Part shown: positions 1 to 6,134 of the stretch, in pieces
Layout: the number at the start of each line of letters is the position of its first letter
Position numbering within the stretch: position 1 is the stretch's first letter
Source of the DNA: Clostridia bacterium
GTDB lineage: Bacteria; Bacillota_A; Clostridia; Christensenellales; Aristaeellaceae
Direction of reading: 5' to 3'
Assembly: GCA_017430945.1 (NCBI GenBank)
Contig: JAFRMB010000071.1
Location: 1 to 8,979 of the forward strand
DNA length: 8,979 nucleotides
Made by a program: the position numbers and the translations under genes
The notes under the pieces: generated by a model
The model's database searches: none
What the model was told of the DNA's origin: nothing
What the model saw: only the letters and a program-made list of their open reading frames with translations

Positions 1-253
1 GAAACAGCGCCTCGATCTTCTCGGGCGGATACCGCTTCAGCGCGTGCCGGACCGCCTCCCGACTGCCGTGGTAGTCGGAGGCCTTTGCGCCCCGGTGGGT
101 CAGGTTGCAGCGCCCGTTGCCGGTGCTCAGGAGCTTGCGCCCCACCCTGTCCTGCTGCTCCAGCAGCGCCACGCGCCGTCCCGCGCCGGAGAGCTCGGCG
201 GCGGCCATCAGGCCCGCCGCGCCGCCGCCGATGATGATCGCGTCGTACGCCAT
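1..253 (-). CDS. HI0933-family NAD(P)/FAD-dependent oxidoreductase, N-terminal part (cut by window edge)
   Basis: Reading the minus strand from an ATG at 253-251 gives 84 residues before the window ends. Residues 5-15 form a Rossmann dinucleotide-binding loop (AIIIGGGAAGL), and an acidic residue, E32, ends the second strand, as expected for FAD binding. Residues 38-52 (GRKLLSTGNGRCNLT) are the hallmark of the HI0933/YhiN/BaiN flavoprotein family, members of which are also annotated as aminoacetone oxidase family. A GAGGAGG Shine-Dalgarno sequence lies just upstream (plus positions 259-265), which supports this start. Family members are cytosolic flavoproteins of about 400 residues; most have no settled substrate, so none is assigned here. 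The gene is transcribed divergently from addB. I saw no convincing sigma-A promoter for it in the short intergenic region. The family call is firm; the biochemical role is unknown. Confidence 0.9.
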   Translation of the reverse strand, partial: MAYDAIIIGGGAAGLMAAAELSGAGRRVALLEQQDRVGRKLLSTGNGRCNLTHRGAKASDYHGSREAVRHALKRYPPEKIEALF

Positions 254-321
254 GCCATCCTCCTCAAACCCACCTTAAAAATGCCCCCTTGGGCCGCGCC
301 CAAAAACGTTCCCTCTGTTTA

Positions 322-350
322 TTGCCGCCGCGCCCGGCTTGTGATATAAT
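322..350 (+). promoter_or_regulatory. Probable sigma-A promoter of addB (extended -10)
   Basis: A TTGCCG -35-like box at 322-327 is followed by a 17-bp spacer and a perfect TATAAT at 345-350. TGA just before the hexamer (342-344) makes an extended -10 element. Transcription would start about 30 bp before the addB ATG at 388. The AT-rich -10 stands out in GC-rich surroundings. Confidence 0.75.
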
Positions 351-373
351 CGGCACAGGCCGTACGCGGCCGG

Positions 374-380
374 AAGGGAG
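374..380 (+). promoter_or_regulatory. Ribosome binding site fixing the addB start
   Basis: AAGGGAG at 374-380 lies 7 nt before the ATG at 388. The open frame extends upstream to an ATG at 289, but that start lies before the promoter and would add 33 residues unlike AddB. The ATG at 388 is therefore the start. Confidence 0.8.
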
Positions 381-387
381 CTTGCCC

Positions 388-3300
388 ATGCGCATCTATA
401 CCGGGCGGAGCCATCTGCTGGGATCCGCCATGATCGAAGTGCTGCGCGCATCGATGTCGAACGGCGTCGACGCGCATATCGTCGTGGTGCCCCGCCAGCT
501 GACGCTGCAGACCGAACGCACGCTGCTGAAGGCGCTGGATCTGCCCGGCTCGTTCAGCCTGCAGGTGCTGAGCCCGGAGCGCCTCTGCGGGCGCATCTTC
601 GAGGCCGCGGGGCAGCCCGACGGCGCGCGCATCGACGACCGCGGCCGCGTGATGCTCGCGCGCACGGCGCTCAAGGCATGTGCCGACCGGCTGTCGCTCT
701 ATCACGGCGCGGAGCGCCGGCGCGGCTTCGCGGAGCGCTGCGCGCGGCAGCTGGAGCTGATCCGCCAGGCGGGGCTGTCGCCGGAGCGACTGATCGAATG
801 CGCCCGGGCCCAGGACGGACTGCTGGCGATGAAGCTGCGGGACCTCTCGGAGATCCTCAGGGCCTACGAGCAGCTGCTGGAGGGCAGGTTCCAGGACGGG
901 GAATCCGAATTCCGACACGCCATGGCGCTCGCCGCCGGCGCCGACTTCCTGCGCTCGGCCGACGTGACCTTCTACGGCTTCGACCTCACGCCGCCCACGC
1001 TGCACGGCCTGATGGCGGCGGTCGGCGCCGTCTGCGCGGACACGCGGGTGTTCCTGCCGCTGGAGAACGACCCGGACGCCCGCGATCGCGAGTGCTTCAT
1101 ACCGATCGAACACGCCCTCGGCCGGCTGCTCGAGGCCTGCCGCGCGGCGGGCGTCGATGCCGAGCGCGTGCCCGTGTCCGGCGAAGACGGCGTGTCGCAA
1201 CACCCGGAGCTTCGCCGCCTCTCGGGCGAGCTGTTCGCCTTCCCGCCCCTGCCGGCGGCCTCCGATGCGGCGCCGCGGCACATCCAGCTGGCCTCGACGC
1301 GAAGCCCCGTCGAGGAGTGCCTGTTCGCGGCGGCGCTCTGCCGGCGATTGGCCATGGACCGCGGCTGGCACTGGAGCGACATGCTGATCCTGTGCAGCGA
1401 CGTGGAGAGCTACCACCAGCCGCTGAAGGAGGCCTTCCGCGCCTACGACGTGCCCATATTCCTGTCCTCCAGCCGCCCCGCCGCCCGCCACGCGCTGGCC
1501 GAATGCCTGATCAGCGCACTGCGCCTGGTCGACGCGCGCCCACAGGCCGAGGACGCGCTTTCGCTGATGCGTTCGGGCTTCATGCCCGTCACGCCGGACG
1601 AGGCGGACCGCCTGGCCAACCACATGACGCGCTGCGGGCTCAGGCCGCGCGCGCTGCTGCGCCCCCTGCGCCGGGGCTCCGAGGCGGAGCTTGCGGCGCT
1701 CGAGCCCGTGCGCGCGCGCTTTGCCGCGCCGCTGAACGAACTGAGCCGCGGGCTGAAGCGCGCGAAGGACCTGCGCGGACAGCTGGCGGCCGTGTTCGGC
1801 TTCATGACGGACATCGACGCCGCCGGGCGGCTGCAGACACGGCTGGGCCGGCTGATCGAAGCGGGGCTCCGTGAACAGGCCGGCGAAGAAGGCCAGGTGT
1901 GGAACCGCATCCTGGGCGCGCTGGATCAGATGGCGGCGCTGTTGGGCGATACGCCGCTGCCCGTTCAGGAGCTCTGCCAGACGCTGCAGGAATCGCTGGA
2001 GGCGGCGGTCATCAAGACGCTGCCGCAGTCGGACGACGCCGTGTACGCGCAGCCCGCCGACCGCATGGTGTCCCGCCCGGTGCGCGCGCTCATGCTGCTG
2101 GGCGAGACGGACCGCGCCGGCGCGGACCCCGACGGACTGCTGAACGCGCAACAGGTACAGGCCGTGTCCCGACAGGCGCAGGTCTATCTGGGCTCCGACG
2201 ACGCGGAGCTCTCGCGCATGCGCCGCTTCTATCTGAAGGGCGCGCTGGGCATGGTGCAGGATTACCTGTGCGTCACCTGGCCGCTGAGCGGCATGGACAA
2301 CGGCGCGCAGCACCCCGGACAGCTGGTCGAACTGATCCGGGCCATCTTCCCGGGCATCCGCGTGCGCGGCGGCGTCACCGGCGACGAAAGCCTGGCGCAG
2401 ATGCTGCGCGGCGCGCCCCGGGCGGCGCTGCGCCACGCGGCGCGGGCGCTGTCCTCCGAAGCGGAGGGCACGCCCATGTCCCGCACGGACGAGGCCGCGC
2501 TGGCCGGCCTGTGCGACCTGGCGGACGACGATCCGGCGCTCGAACGCGGGCTTGTGCAGCTGCACGCGGCGCTGGACCGCGCGGATGTGGCGGACCGGCT
2601 GTCGCCCGAAGCCGCCCGGTCGCTGTACGGCGCGCTTTCGCGGCAGAGCATATCGCGCCTCGAACACTTCGCCGCGTGCCCGTTCTCCTATTTTGCGGAC
2701 TACGGCCTGAAGCCCGACCGGGTGACGCCCTTCGAGTTGAACGTGAAGGACGAGGGCACGTTCTTCCACGAGGCGGTGCGCGCGTTCCTGCACGGCTCGA
2801 TGTCCGACCTCGGCAGCATCTCCCTGCCGGAGGCGGAGGCGCGCATGGACGCGATCGCCGAGCGGCTGCTGGACGAACTCTCGTCCCGGGGACCCCTCGG
2901 CGACAGCGCCGTGGCGATGGCGGAGCGCCGAAGGCTGAGGGACACCGCCCGCACCTGCGCCGACGTGCTGGTCGAACAGATGCAGGGCAGCCGCTTCGCT
3001 CCCTCGGCGCTGGAGACGAGCTTCGGCCGCGAGGACGGCCCCGCCCGGCTCCTCGTCGACGCGTCCTCCGGCCAGTGCGTGCTAGAGGGCCGCATCGACC
3101 GCATCGACGAGTGGGCCGAGGGCGGCTATCTGCGCGTCATCGACTACAAGCGCGGCGGCAAGCCGCTGAACCTGGACGCCGTCTACCACGGGCTGAGCCT
3201 TCAGCTGCCGGTGTACCTGGCCGCCGCCATGAAGAAGCGCGGCGAGCTCAGCGCGGGCGTCTACTACTTCACGCTGGACGAGGGCATCGTCACCCTGCAG

Positions 3301-3711
3301 TCCACCGACCCGAACGACGTGGAGAAGGCGCGCCGCGAACGGTTCCGGCTCGCGGGCCTGACGTCGGACGACAGGGACGCCCTGGCGGCGCAGTCGCCCA
3401 ACTACGAGGACGTGCTGAACGTGCAGATCTCCAAATCCGGCGAATTCAGCAAGAACGCCCTGGTGACCGACCAGGCGGGCTTTGAGGCGATGACCCGGCA
3501 CGCGCTGGACAAGGCCGCCGACATACTGGACGACATCCGCGGCGGCGAGACCGGCATCGCGCCCTCCGATTTCCGCAACATGAGCGCCTGTACCTGGTGC
3601 GACCTGCGCGCCGCCTGCCTGTTCGACCCGCGCCTGGACGCCGGCCGCGTGCGCCGCTTCCCCACCATCCGCGGCACCGAGGTGCTCAGGCACCTGAAGC
3701 TGAAGGAATGA
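388..3711 (+). CDS. addB: AddB-type subunit of the AddAB helicase-nuclease (ATP-dependent DNase, PD-(D/E)XK nuclease), Walker A motif degenerate
   Basis: The protein has 1107 residues, close to the usual AddB length. AddAB processes double-strand DNA breaks for RecA-dependent recombination in the cytoplasm; AddB supplies a helicase-like scaffold and one of the two nuclease domains. The N-terminal half resembles an inactivated UvrD-type helicase, with a recognisable second RecA-like domain from about residue 298 (IQLASTRSPVEE). The C-terminal nuclease is intact: GRIDRID at 901-907, the catalytic D919-Y920-K921, and a QLPVY motif at 939-943. C764 together with C1068, C1071 and C1077 (C-x2-C-x5-C) matches the four cysteines that hold the 4Fe-4S cluster around AddB nuclease domains. 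The N-terminus reads YTGRSHLLGS (residues 4-13), where AddB of Bacillus subtilis has a GxxGxGKT ATP loop, so the Walker A lysine is missing. In this respect it resembles RexB of lactic acid bacteria. The partner addA, normally next to addB, is not in the window. The identification is strong; whether it still pairs with an AddA encoded elsewhere is inferred. Confidence 0.92.
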   Translation: MRIYTGRSHLLGSAMIEVLRASMSNGVDAHIVVVPRQLTLQTERTLLKALDLPGSFSLQVLSPERLCGRIFEAAGQPDGARIDDRGRVMLARTALKACADRLSLYHGAERRRGFAERCARQLELIRQAGLSPERLIECARAQDGLLAMKLRDLSEILRAYEQLLEGRFQDGESEFRHAMALAAGADFLRSADVTFYGFDLTPPTLHGLMAAVGAVCADTRVFLPLENDPDARDRECFIPIEHALGRLLEACRAAGVDAERVPVSGEDGVSQHPELRRLSGELFAFPPLPAASDAAPRHIQLASTRSPVEECLFAAALCRRLAMDRGWHWSDMLILCSDVESYHQPLKEAFRAYDVPIFLSSSRPAARHALAECLISALRLVDARPQAEDALSLMRSGFMPVTPDEADRLANHMTRCGLRPRALLRPLRRGSEAELAALEPVRARFAAPLNELSRGLKRAKDLRGQLAAVFGFMTDIDAAGRLQTRLGRLIEAGLREQAGEEGQVWNRILGALDQMAALLGDTPLPVQELCQTLQESLEAAVIKTLPQSDDAVYAQPADRMVSRPVRALMLLGETDRAGADPDGLLNAQQVQAVSRQAQVYLGSDDAELSRMRRFYLKGALGMVQDYLCVTWPLSGMDNGAQHPGQLVELIRAIFPGIRVRGGVTGDESLAQMLRGAPRAALRHAARALSSEAEGTPMSRTDEAALAGLCDLADDDPALERGLVQLHAALDRADVADRLSPEAARSLYGALSRQSISRLEHFAACPFSYFADYGLKPDRVTPFELNVKDEGTFFHEAVRAFLHGSMSDLGSISLPEAEARMDAIAERLLDELSSRGPLGDSAVAMAERRRLRDTARTCADVLVEQMQGSRFAPSALETSFGREDGPARLLVDASSGQCVLEGRIDRIDEWAEGGYLRVIDYKRGGKPLNLDAVYHGLSLQLPVYLAAAMKKRGELSAGVYYFTLDEGIVTLQSTDPNDVEKARRERFRLAGLTSDDRDALAAQSPNYEDVLNVQISKSGEFSKNALVTDQAGFEAMTRHALDKAADILDDIRGGETGIAPSDFRNMSACTWCDLRAACLFDPRLDAGRVRRFPTIRGTEVLRHLKLKE

Positions 3712-3737
3712 CCTGCCGGCGGGGCCGATATCGCGCA

Positions 3738-3757
3738 CGGGGGCCTCAGCGCCCCCG
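3738..3757 (+). terminator. GC-rich hairpin just downstream of addB, possible terminator
   Basis: CGGGGGC (3738-3744) pairs perfectly with GCCCCCG (3751-3757) around a 6-nt loop, starting 26 bp after the addB stop. The sequence that follows (CTGATAGTTTATCC) has only a short T run, so intrinsic termination would be weak. On the minus strand the same hairpin would sit at the very 5' end of any transcript from the promoter-like sequence at 3763-3791. Confidence 0.4.
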
Positions 3758-3762
3758 CTGAT

Positions 3763-3791
3763 AGTTTATCCAAAATCGGCGGTGCTGTCAA
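3763..3791 (-). promoter_or_regulatory. Sigma-A-like promoter on the minus strand, facing into the 3' end of addB
   Basis: Read on the minus strand, a perfect TTGACA (plus positions 3786-3791) is separated by exactly 17 bp from TAAACT (plus 3763-3768). The predicted start is near plus position 3756, at the GC hairpin, and transcription would run antisense into addB. No convincing minus-strand gene follows: the GTG at 3738 opens a frame but has no ribosome binding site, and its product looks like antisense shadow. It could make an antisense RNA, be a relic of a lost gene, or be chance. Confidence 0.45.
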
Positions 3792-3862
3792 TGCCGCGCC
3801 GGCCGTCAGACCCCCGCCATTCGGGCTCGGTCGCCCGATCCCGTTGCCGTCCCGGACCGCTT

Positions 3863-3931
3863 CCGTCATCCCGAGCGAATGGAAGGATCTTTCGCCCCAT
3901 GAAGGATCCCTTGCCGCGCCCGGGATGACGG
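3863..3931. repeat. Imperfect inverted-repeat element (CGTCATCCCG type), possible dispersed repeat and terminator
   Basis: CCGTCATCCCG (3863-3873) and CGGGATGACGG (3921-3931) are perfect 11-bp inverted arms. Nested inside, GATCTTTC (3886-3893) and GAAGGATC (3901-3908) pair over 8 positions in RNA with one G-U pair, around a 7-nt loop. GAAGGATC also occurs directly at 3882-3889, so the core is partly repeated. The transcript would fold into a long interrupted hairpin of about 69 nt, followed 2 nt later by CGTTTT. The layout is that of a small non-coding dispersed palindromic element (REP/MITE-like). It may also act as the effective addB terminator. Copy number cannot be judged from one window. 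Confidence 0.6.
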
Positions 3932-3985
3932 TCGTTTTGTCTGCGCGGCCCGCCCCACTGCCATATTAAGAATCGGCGAATCCCC

Positions 3986-4014
3986 TTGACAATTCATGGA
4001 TGCTTGTATACAAT
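3986..4014 (+). promoter_or_regulatory. Strong sigma-A promoter of the citrate synthase-gntR-icd operon
   Basis: A perfect TTGACA (3986-3991), a 17-bp spacer and TACAAT (4009-4014) make a near-consensus promoter. The start point should be near 4021, giving a leader of about 48 nt before the ATG at 4069. The -10 box overlaps the first palindrome and the start point overlaps the second, so a protein bound to either would be expected to block RNA polymerase. Confidence 0.85.
4004..4013. promoter_or_regulatory. Palindromic operator candidate TTGTATACAA over the -10 box
   Basis: TTGTATACAA is a perfect 10-bp palindrome that includes five of the six -10 bases. It has the GT and AC half-sites separated by a short A/T centre that are typical of operators for FadR-subfamily GntR regulators. 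A regulator of exactly that subfamily is encoded in the operon this promoter drives. The palindrome is directly visible; binding by that regulator is inferred. Confidence 0.65.
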
Positions 4015-4026
4015 GATACGCGTATC
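4015..4026. promoter_or_regulatory. Second palindrome GATACGCGTATC at the transcription start
   Basis: GATACGCGTATC is a perfect 12-bp palindrome beginning one base after the -10 box and spanning the predicted start near 4021. Its centre is 12 bp from the centre of the first palindrome, a little over one helical turn, so two dimers could bind almost the same face. It could be a second operator, the main operator, or a site for another factor. Confidence 0.5.
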
Positions 4027-4054
4027 TCATTTTTCACCACAGTAAAGCGGATCC

Positions 4055-4060
4055 GAGGAG
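4055..4060 (+). promoter_or_regulatory. Ribosome binding site fixing the start of the citrate synthase gene
   Basis: GAGGAG at 4055-4060 lies 8 nt before the ATG at 4069. The in-frame ATG at 4000 is upstream of the predicted transcription start and has no such site. The ATG at 4078 is too far from it. The start at 4069 is therefore preferred. Confidence 0.8.
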
Positions 4061-4068
4061 CTGAGCAC

Positions 4069-5442
4069 ATGCTGGAAATGTCGAGCAAGACCAATCTGCT
4101 GGAACAGAAGCAGTACAAATATTCGCTTCAGGACGTACCGGAGGCGAACCTCTACCGGGACATCTATCCCTACGACGAGATCCCCCGCGTGGCCTTCAAC
4201 CACCGCCGCGTGCCCATGGGCATGCCGGAGGAGATCTGGATCACGGACACCTCCTTCCGGGACGGCCAGCAGTCGGTCGAGCCGTATTCGGTCAAGCAGA
4301 TCGTGGACCTGTACAAGCTGATGGCGCGGCTGGGCGGCCCCTACGGCGTGATCCGCCAGACGGAGTTCTTCGTGTACTCCGAAAAGGACCGACAGGCGCT
4401 GCAGGCGTGCATGGACTTGGGCTACCGCGTCCCGGAGATCACCCCCTGGATCCGCGCCAGCCGCGAGGACTTCAAGCTGGTCAAGGACCTGGGCATCCGC
4501 GAGACGGGCATACTGGTGTCCTGCAGCGACTACCACATCTTCAAGAAGATGAAGATGAGCCGCCAGCAGTGCATGGACTACTACCTGAAGACCGTGGCGG
4601 ACGCCTTCGATTCGGGGGTCATGCCCCGCTGCCACCTGGAGGACATCACCCGCGCGGACTTTTACGGCTTCGTGGTGCCCTTCGTGAACGCGCTGATGGA
4701 CATGAGCCAGGATGCGGGCATCCCGGTGAAGATCCGCGCCTGCGACACGATGGGCTACGGTGTGCCCTACACCGAGGTGGCGCTGCCGCGCAGCGTGCCG
4801 GGCATCATCTACGGCCTGCAGCACTACTCCGACGTGCCCAGCGAGATGCTGGAGTGGCACGGCCACAACGACTTCTACAAGGCCGTGGCCAACGCCTCCA
4901 CCGCGTGGCTCTACGGCGCGTGCGCGGTCAACTGCTCGCTGCTGGGCATCGGCGAGCGCACGGGCAACATACCGCTCGAGGCCATGGTGATGGAATACGC
5001 CAGCCTGCGCGGCTCGCTGGACGGCATGGACACCACCGCCATCACCGACATCGCCCGCTACTTCCGTGACGAGATCGGCTATCCCATCCCGGTGATGACC
5101 CCCTTCGTGGGCCGCCAGTTCAACACCACCCGCGCCGGCATCCACGCCGACGGCCTGCTGAAGGACGCGGAGGTCTACACCATCTTCAACACCAAGAAGC
5201 TGCTGGGGCGCAGCCCGCAGGTGATGATCGGCAAGGCCAGCGGCCTGGCGGGCATCGCCTACTGGATCAACGACAACTACGGCCTGGAGGGCGACGCGCA
5301 GGTGGACAAGAAGTCCGACCTGGTGGTCAGGCTCAAGGCGTGGATCGACGAGGAATACGCCGGCGGACGCCAGACCAGCCTGTCCAACGACGAGCTGGAG
5401 GCGAAGATCGACGAGCTGAGCGGCGGCAAATACAGGAGGTAA
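4069..5442 (+). CDS. Probable Re-citrate synthase (DRE-TIM metallolyase superfamily; likely to be auto-annotated as 2-isopropylmalate synthase)
   Basis: The 457-residue protein belongs to the HMGL-like/DRE-TIM acyltransferases, which condense acetyl-CoA with a 2-oxo acid. Visible signatures are the metal-binding loop FRDGQQ (residues 63-68), CDTMGYG in the barrel, HGHND (264-268) with two histidine metal ligands, and GERTGN (295-300). The text around these (TDTSFRDGQQ, LGGPYGVIRQTEFF, PRCHLEDITRADFYGF, EWHGHNDF, FNTTRAGIHADG) resembles, from memory, the subgroup containing the Re-citrate synthase of Clostridium kluyveri and its anaerobe homologues. The protein also lacks the roughly 100-residue C-terminal LeuA regulatory domain. 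Its operon partner is an isocitrate-type dehydrogenase, which favours citrate as product over isopropylmalate or homocitrate. The reaction would be oxaloacetate plus acetyl-CoA to citrate, in the cytosol, feeding 2-oxoglutarate and glutamate synthesis. The regulator gene follows 7 bp downstream. Homocitrate or citramalate synthase remain possible; substrate is inferred from family memory and context. Confidence 0.8.
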   Translation: MLEMSSKTNLLEQKQYKYSLQDVPEANLYRDIYPYDEIPRVAFNHRRVPMGMPEEIWITDTSFRDGQQSVEPYSVKQIVDLYKLMARLGGPYGVIRQTEFFVYSEKDRQALQACMDLGYRVPEITPWIRASREDFKLVKDLGIRETGILVSCSDYHIFKKMKMSRQQCMDYYLKTVADAFDSGVMPRCHLEDITRADFYGFVVPFVNALMDMSQDAGIPVKIRACDTMGYGVPYTEVALPRSVPGIIYGLQHYSDVPSEMLEWHGHNDFYKAVANASTAWLYGACAVNCSLLGIGERTGNIPLEAMVMEYASLRGSLDGMDTTAITDIARYFRDEIGYPIPVMTPFVGRQFNTTRAGIHADGLLKDAEVYTIFNTKKLLGRSPQVMIGKASGLAGIAYWINDNYGLEGDAQVDKKSDLVVRLKAWIDEEYAGGRQTSLSNDELEAKIDELSGGKYRR

Positions 5443-5449
5443 GGGCGAC

Positions 5450-6097
5450 ATGATGGATTACAGGACCGTATCCCTCTCCGACCAGGTGTACGAACACCTC
5501 GAGACGGACATACTCAGCGGCAAGTATCCCCGCGGCGCGATCATCACAGAGCTGCAGCTCTGCTCGGAGCTGGGCGTCAGCCGCACGCCCGTGCGCGAGG
5601 CGCTGCGCCGCCTGTTCCAGGAGCATCTCATCGAGGACAGCCCCAAGGGCACCGTGGTGCTGGGCATCACGCCCAAGGACTTTCGCGACATGTCTGAGAT
5701 CCGGCTGCGCATCGAGGAGCTGGCCGTGCGCGGGTTCGTGAAGAACGTCACGCCTGACAACCTGAAGGCGCTGAACGAGGCCGTGGATTTCCAGGAGTTC
5801 TACCTGTCCCGCGGCGACGTGGACCACCTGCGGGCGCTGGACGGCCGCTTCCACGAGATCATCTACGCCGGCTGCGGCAGCCGCGTGCTGCAGGACACGC
5901 TGTCCCGGCTGCACCGGAAGATCCAGCAGTACCGGCGCACATCCATACAGACGCCGGCGCGCGCCGCCAACTCCGTGGAGGAGCACAAGTCGATCCTGGA
6001 GGCCATCGCCGACCGGGACGCCGACTTGGCGGTGACGCGCATGAACGTCCACATCGGCAACGCCATCCACCGGGCGCTGGACGGGAACAACGCGTAG
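5450..6097 (+). CDS. GntR-family transcriptional regulator, FadR subfamily with FCD ligand-binding domain
   Basis: The 215-residue protein starts with a winged helix-turn-helix domain (about residues 6-72) whose recognition region reads GVSRTPVREALRRL (42-55), the GntR signature. The rest is an all-helical FCD domain carrying the full metal-binding set, D131, H135, H179 and H201, as in FCD proteins that bind small carboxylates through a metal ion. AGGAGGT at 5434-5440, inside the last codons of the upstream gene, is its ribosome binding site, with a spacing of 9 nt to the ATG at 5450; an ATG immediately after it is an equivalent start. It sits 7 bp after the citrate synthase gene and 37 bp before the dehydrogenase, so all three are co-transcribed. 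The likely role is feedback control of this operon through the palindromes at 4004-4026. The effector may be citrate, isocitrate or 2-oxoglutarate; this is inference from context. Repressor action is suggested by operator position, not shown. Confidence 0.88.
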   Translation: MMDYRTVSLSDQVYEHLETDILSGKYPRGAIITELQLCSELGVSRTPVREALRRLFQEHLIEDSPKGTVVLGITPKDFRDMSEIRLRIEELAVRGFVKNVTPDNLKALNEAVDFQEFYLSRGDVDHLRALDGRFHEIIYAGCGSRVLQDTLSRLHRKIQQYRRTSIQTPARAANSVEEHKSILEAIADRDADLAVTRMNVHIGNAIHRALDGNNA

Positions 6098-6134
6098 CGC
6101 CGCACGACACCAAACACCGCGAGGAGGCAAATAT

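Larger units (their letters stand above)
3712..4068. other. 357-bp intergenic region between addB and the citrate operon
   Basis: I see no credible gene here. From left to right it holds a GC hairpin just after addB (3738-3757), a minus-strand promoter-like sequence (3763-3791), a featureless GC-rich stretch (about 3792-3862), a long imperfect inverted repeat (3863-3931) followed by TCGTTTT, and the operon promoter with its palindromes and short leader (3986-4068). An ATG at 4000 is in frame with the next gene but lies inside the promoter, so it is not used as a start. Confidence 0.8.

Noticed and set aside
289..303. TTGGGC-CGC-GCCCAA hairpin in the divergent spacer, as a possible terminator
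   Set aside because: On the plus strand it is followed by A residues, and on the minus strand the T run precedes it. It sits between two divergent starts, where no transcript needs to end.
44..349. Plus-strand frame of 101 codons at the left edge
   Set aside because: It overlaps the flavoprotein gene on the other strand and the addB promoter, and its sequence is shadow-like.
319..2793. Very long minus-strand open frame (824 codons) opposite addB
   Set aside because: AddB on the plus strand has clear domains, promoter and ribosome binding site. The antisense translation is low-complexity, rich in R, A, Q, H and V, with no recognisable motif, as GC-rich codon use produces.
4000..4068. Upstream in-frame ATG extending the citrate synthase by 23 residues
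   Set aside because: It lies inside the promoter, before the predicted transcription start, and has no ribosome binding site. GAGGAG 8 nt before the ATG at 4069 is better.
4027..5451. Minus-strand open frame of 474 codons opposite the citrate synthase gene
   Set aside because: It mirrors a well-supported gene, and its product is a V/H/A/D-rich shadow without motifs.
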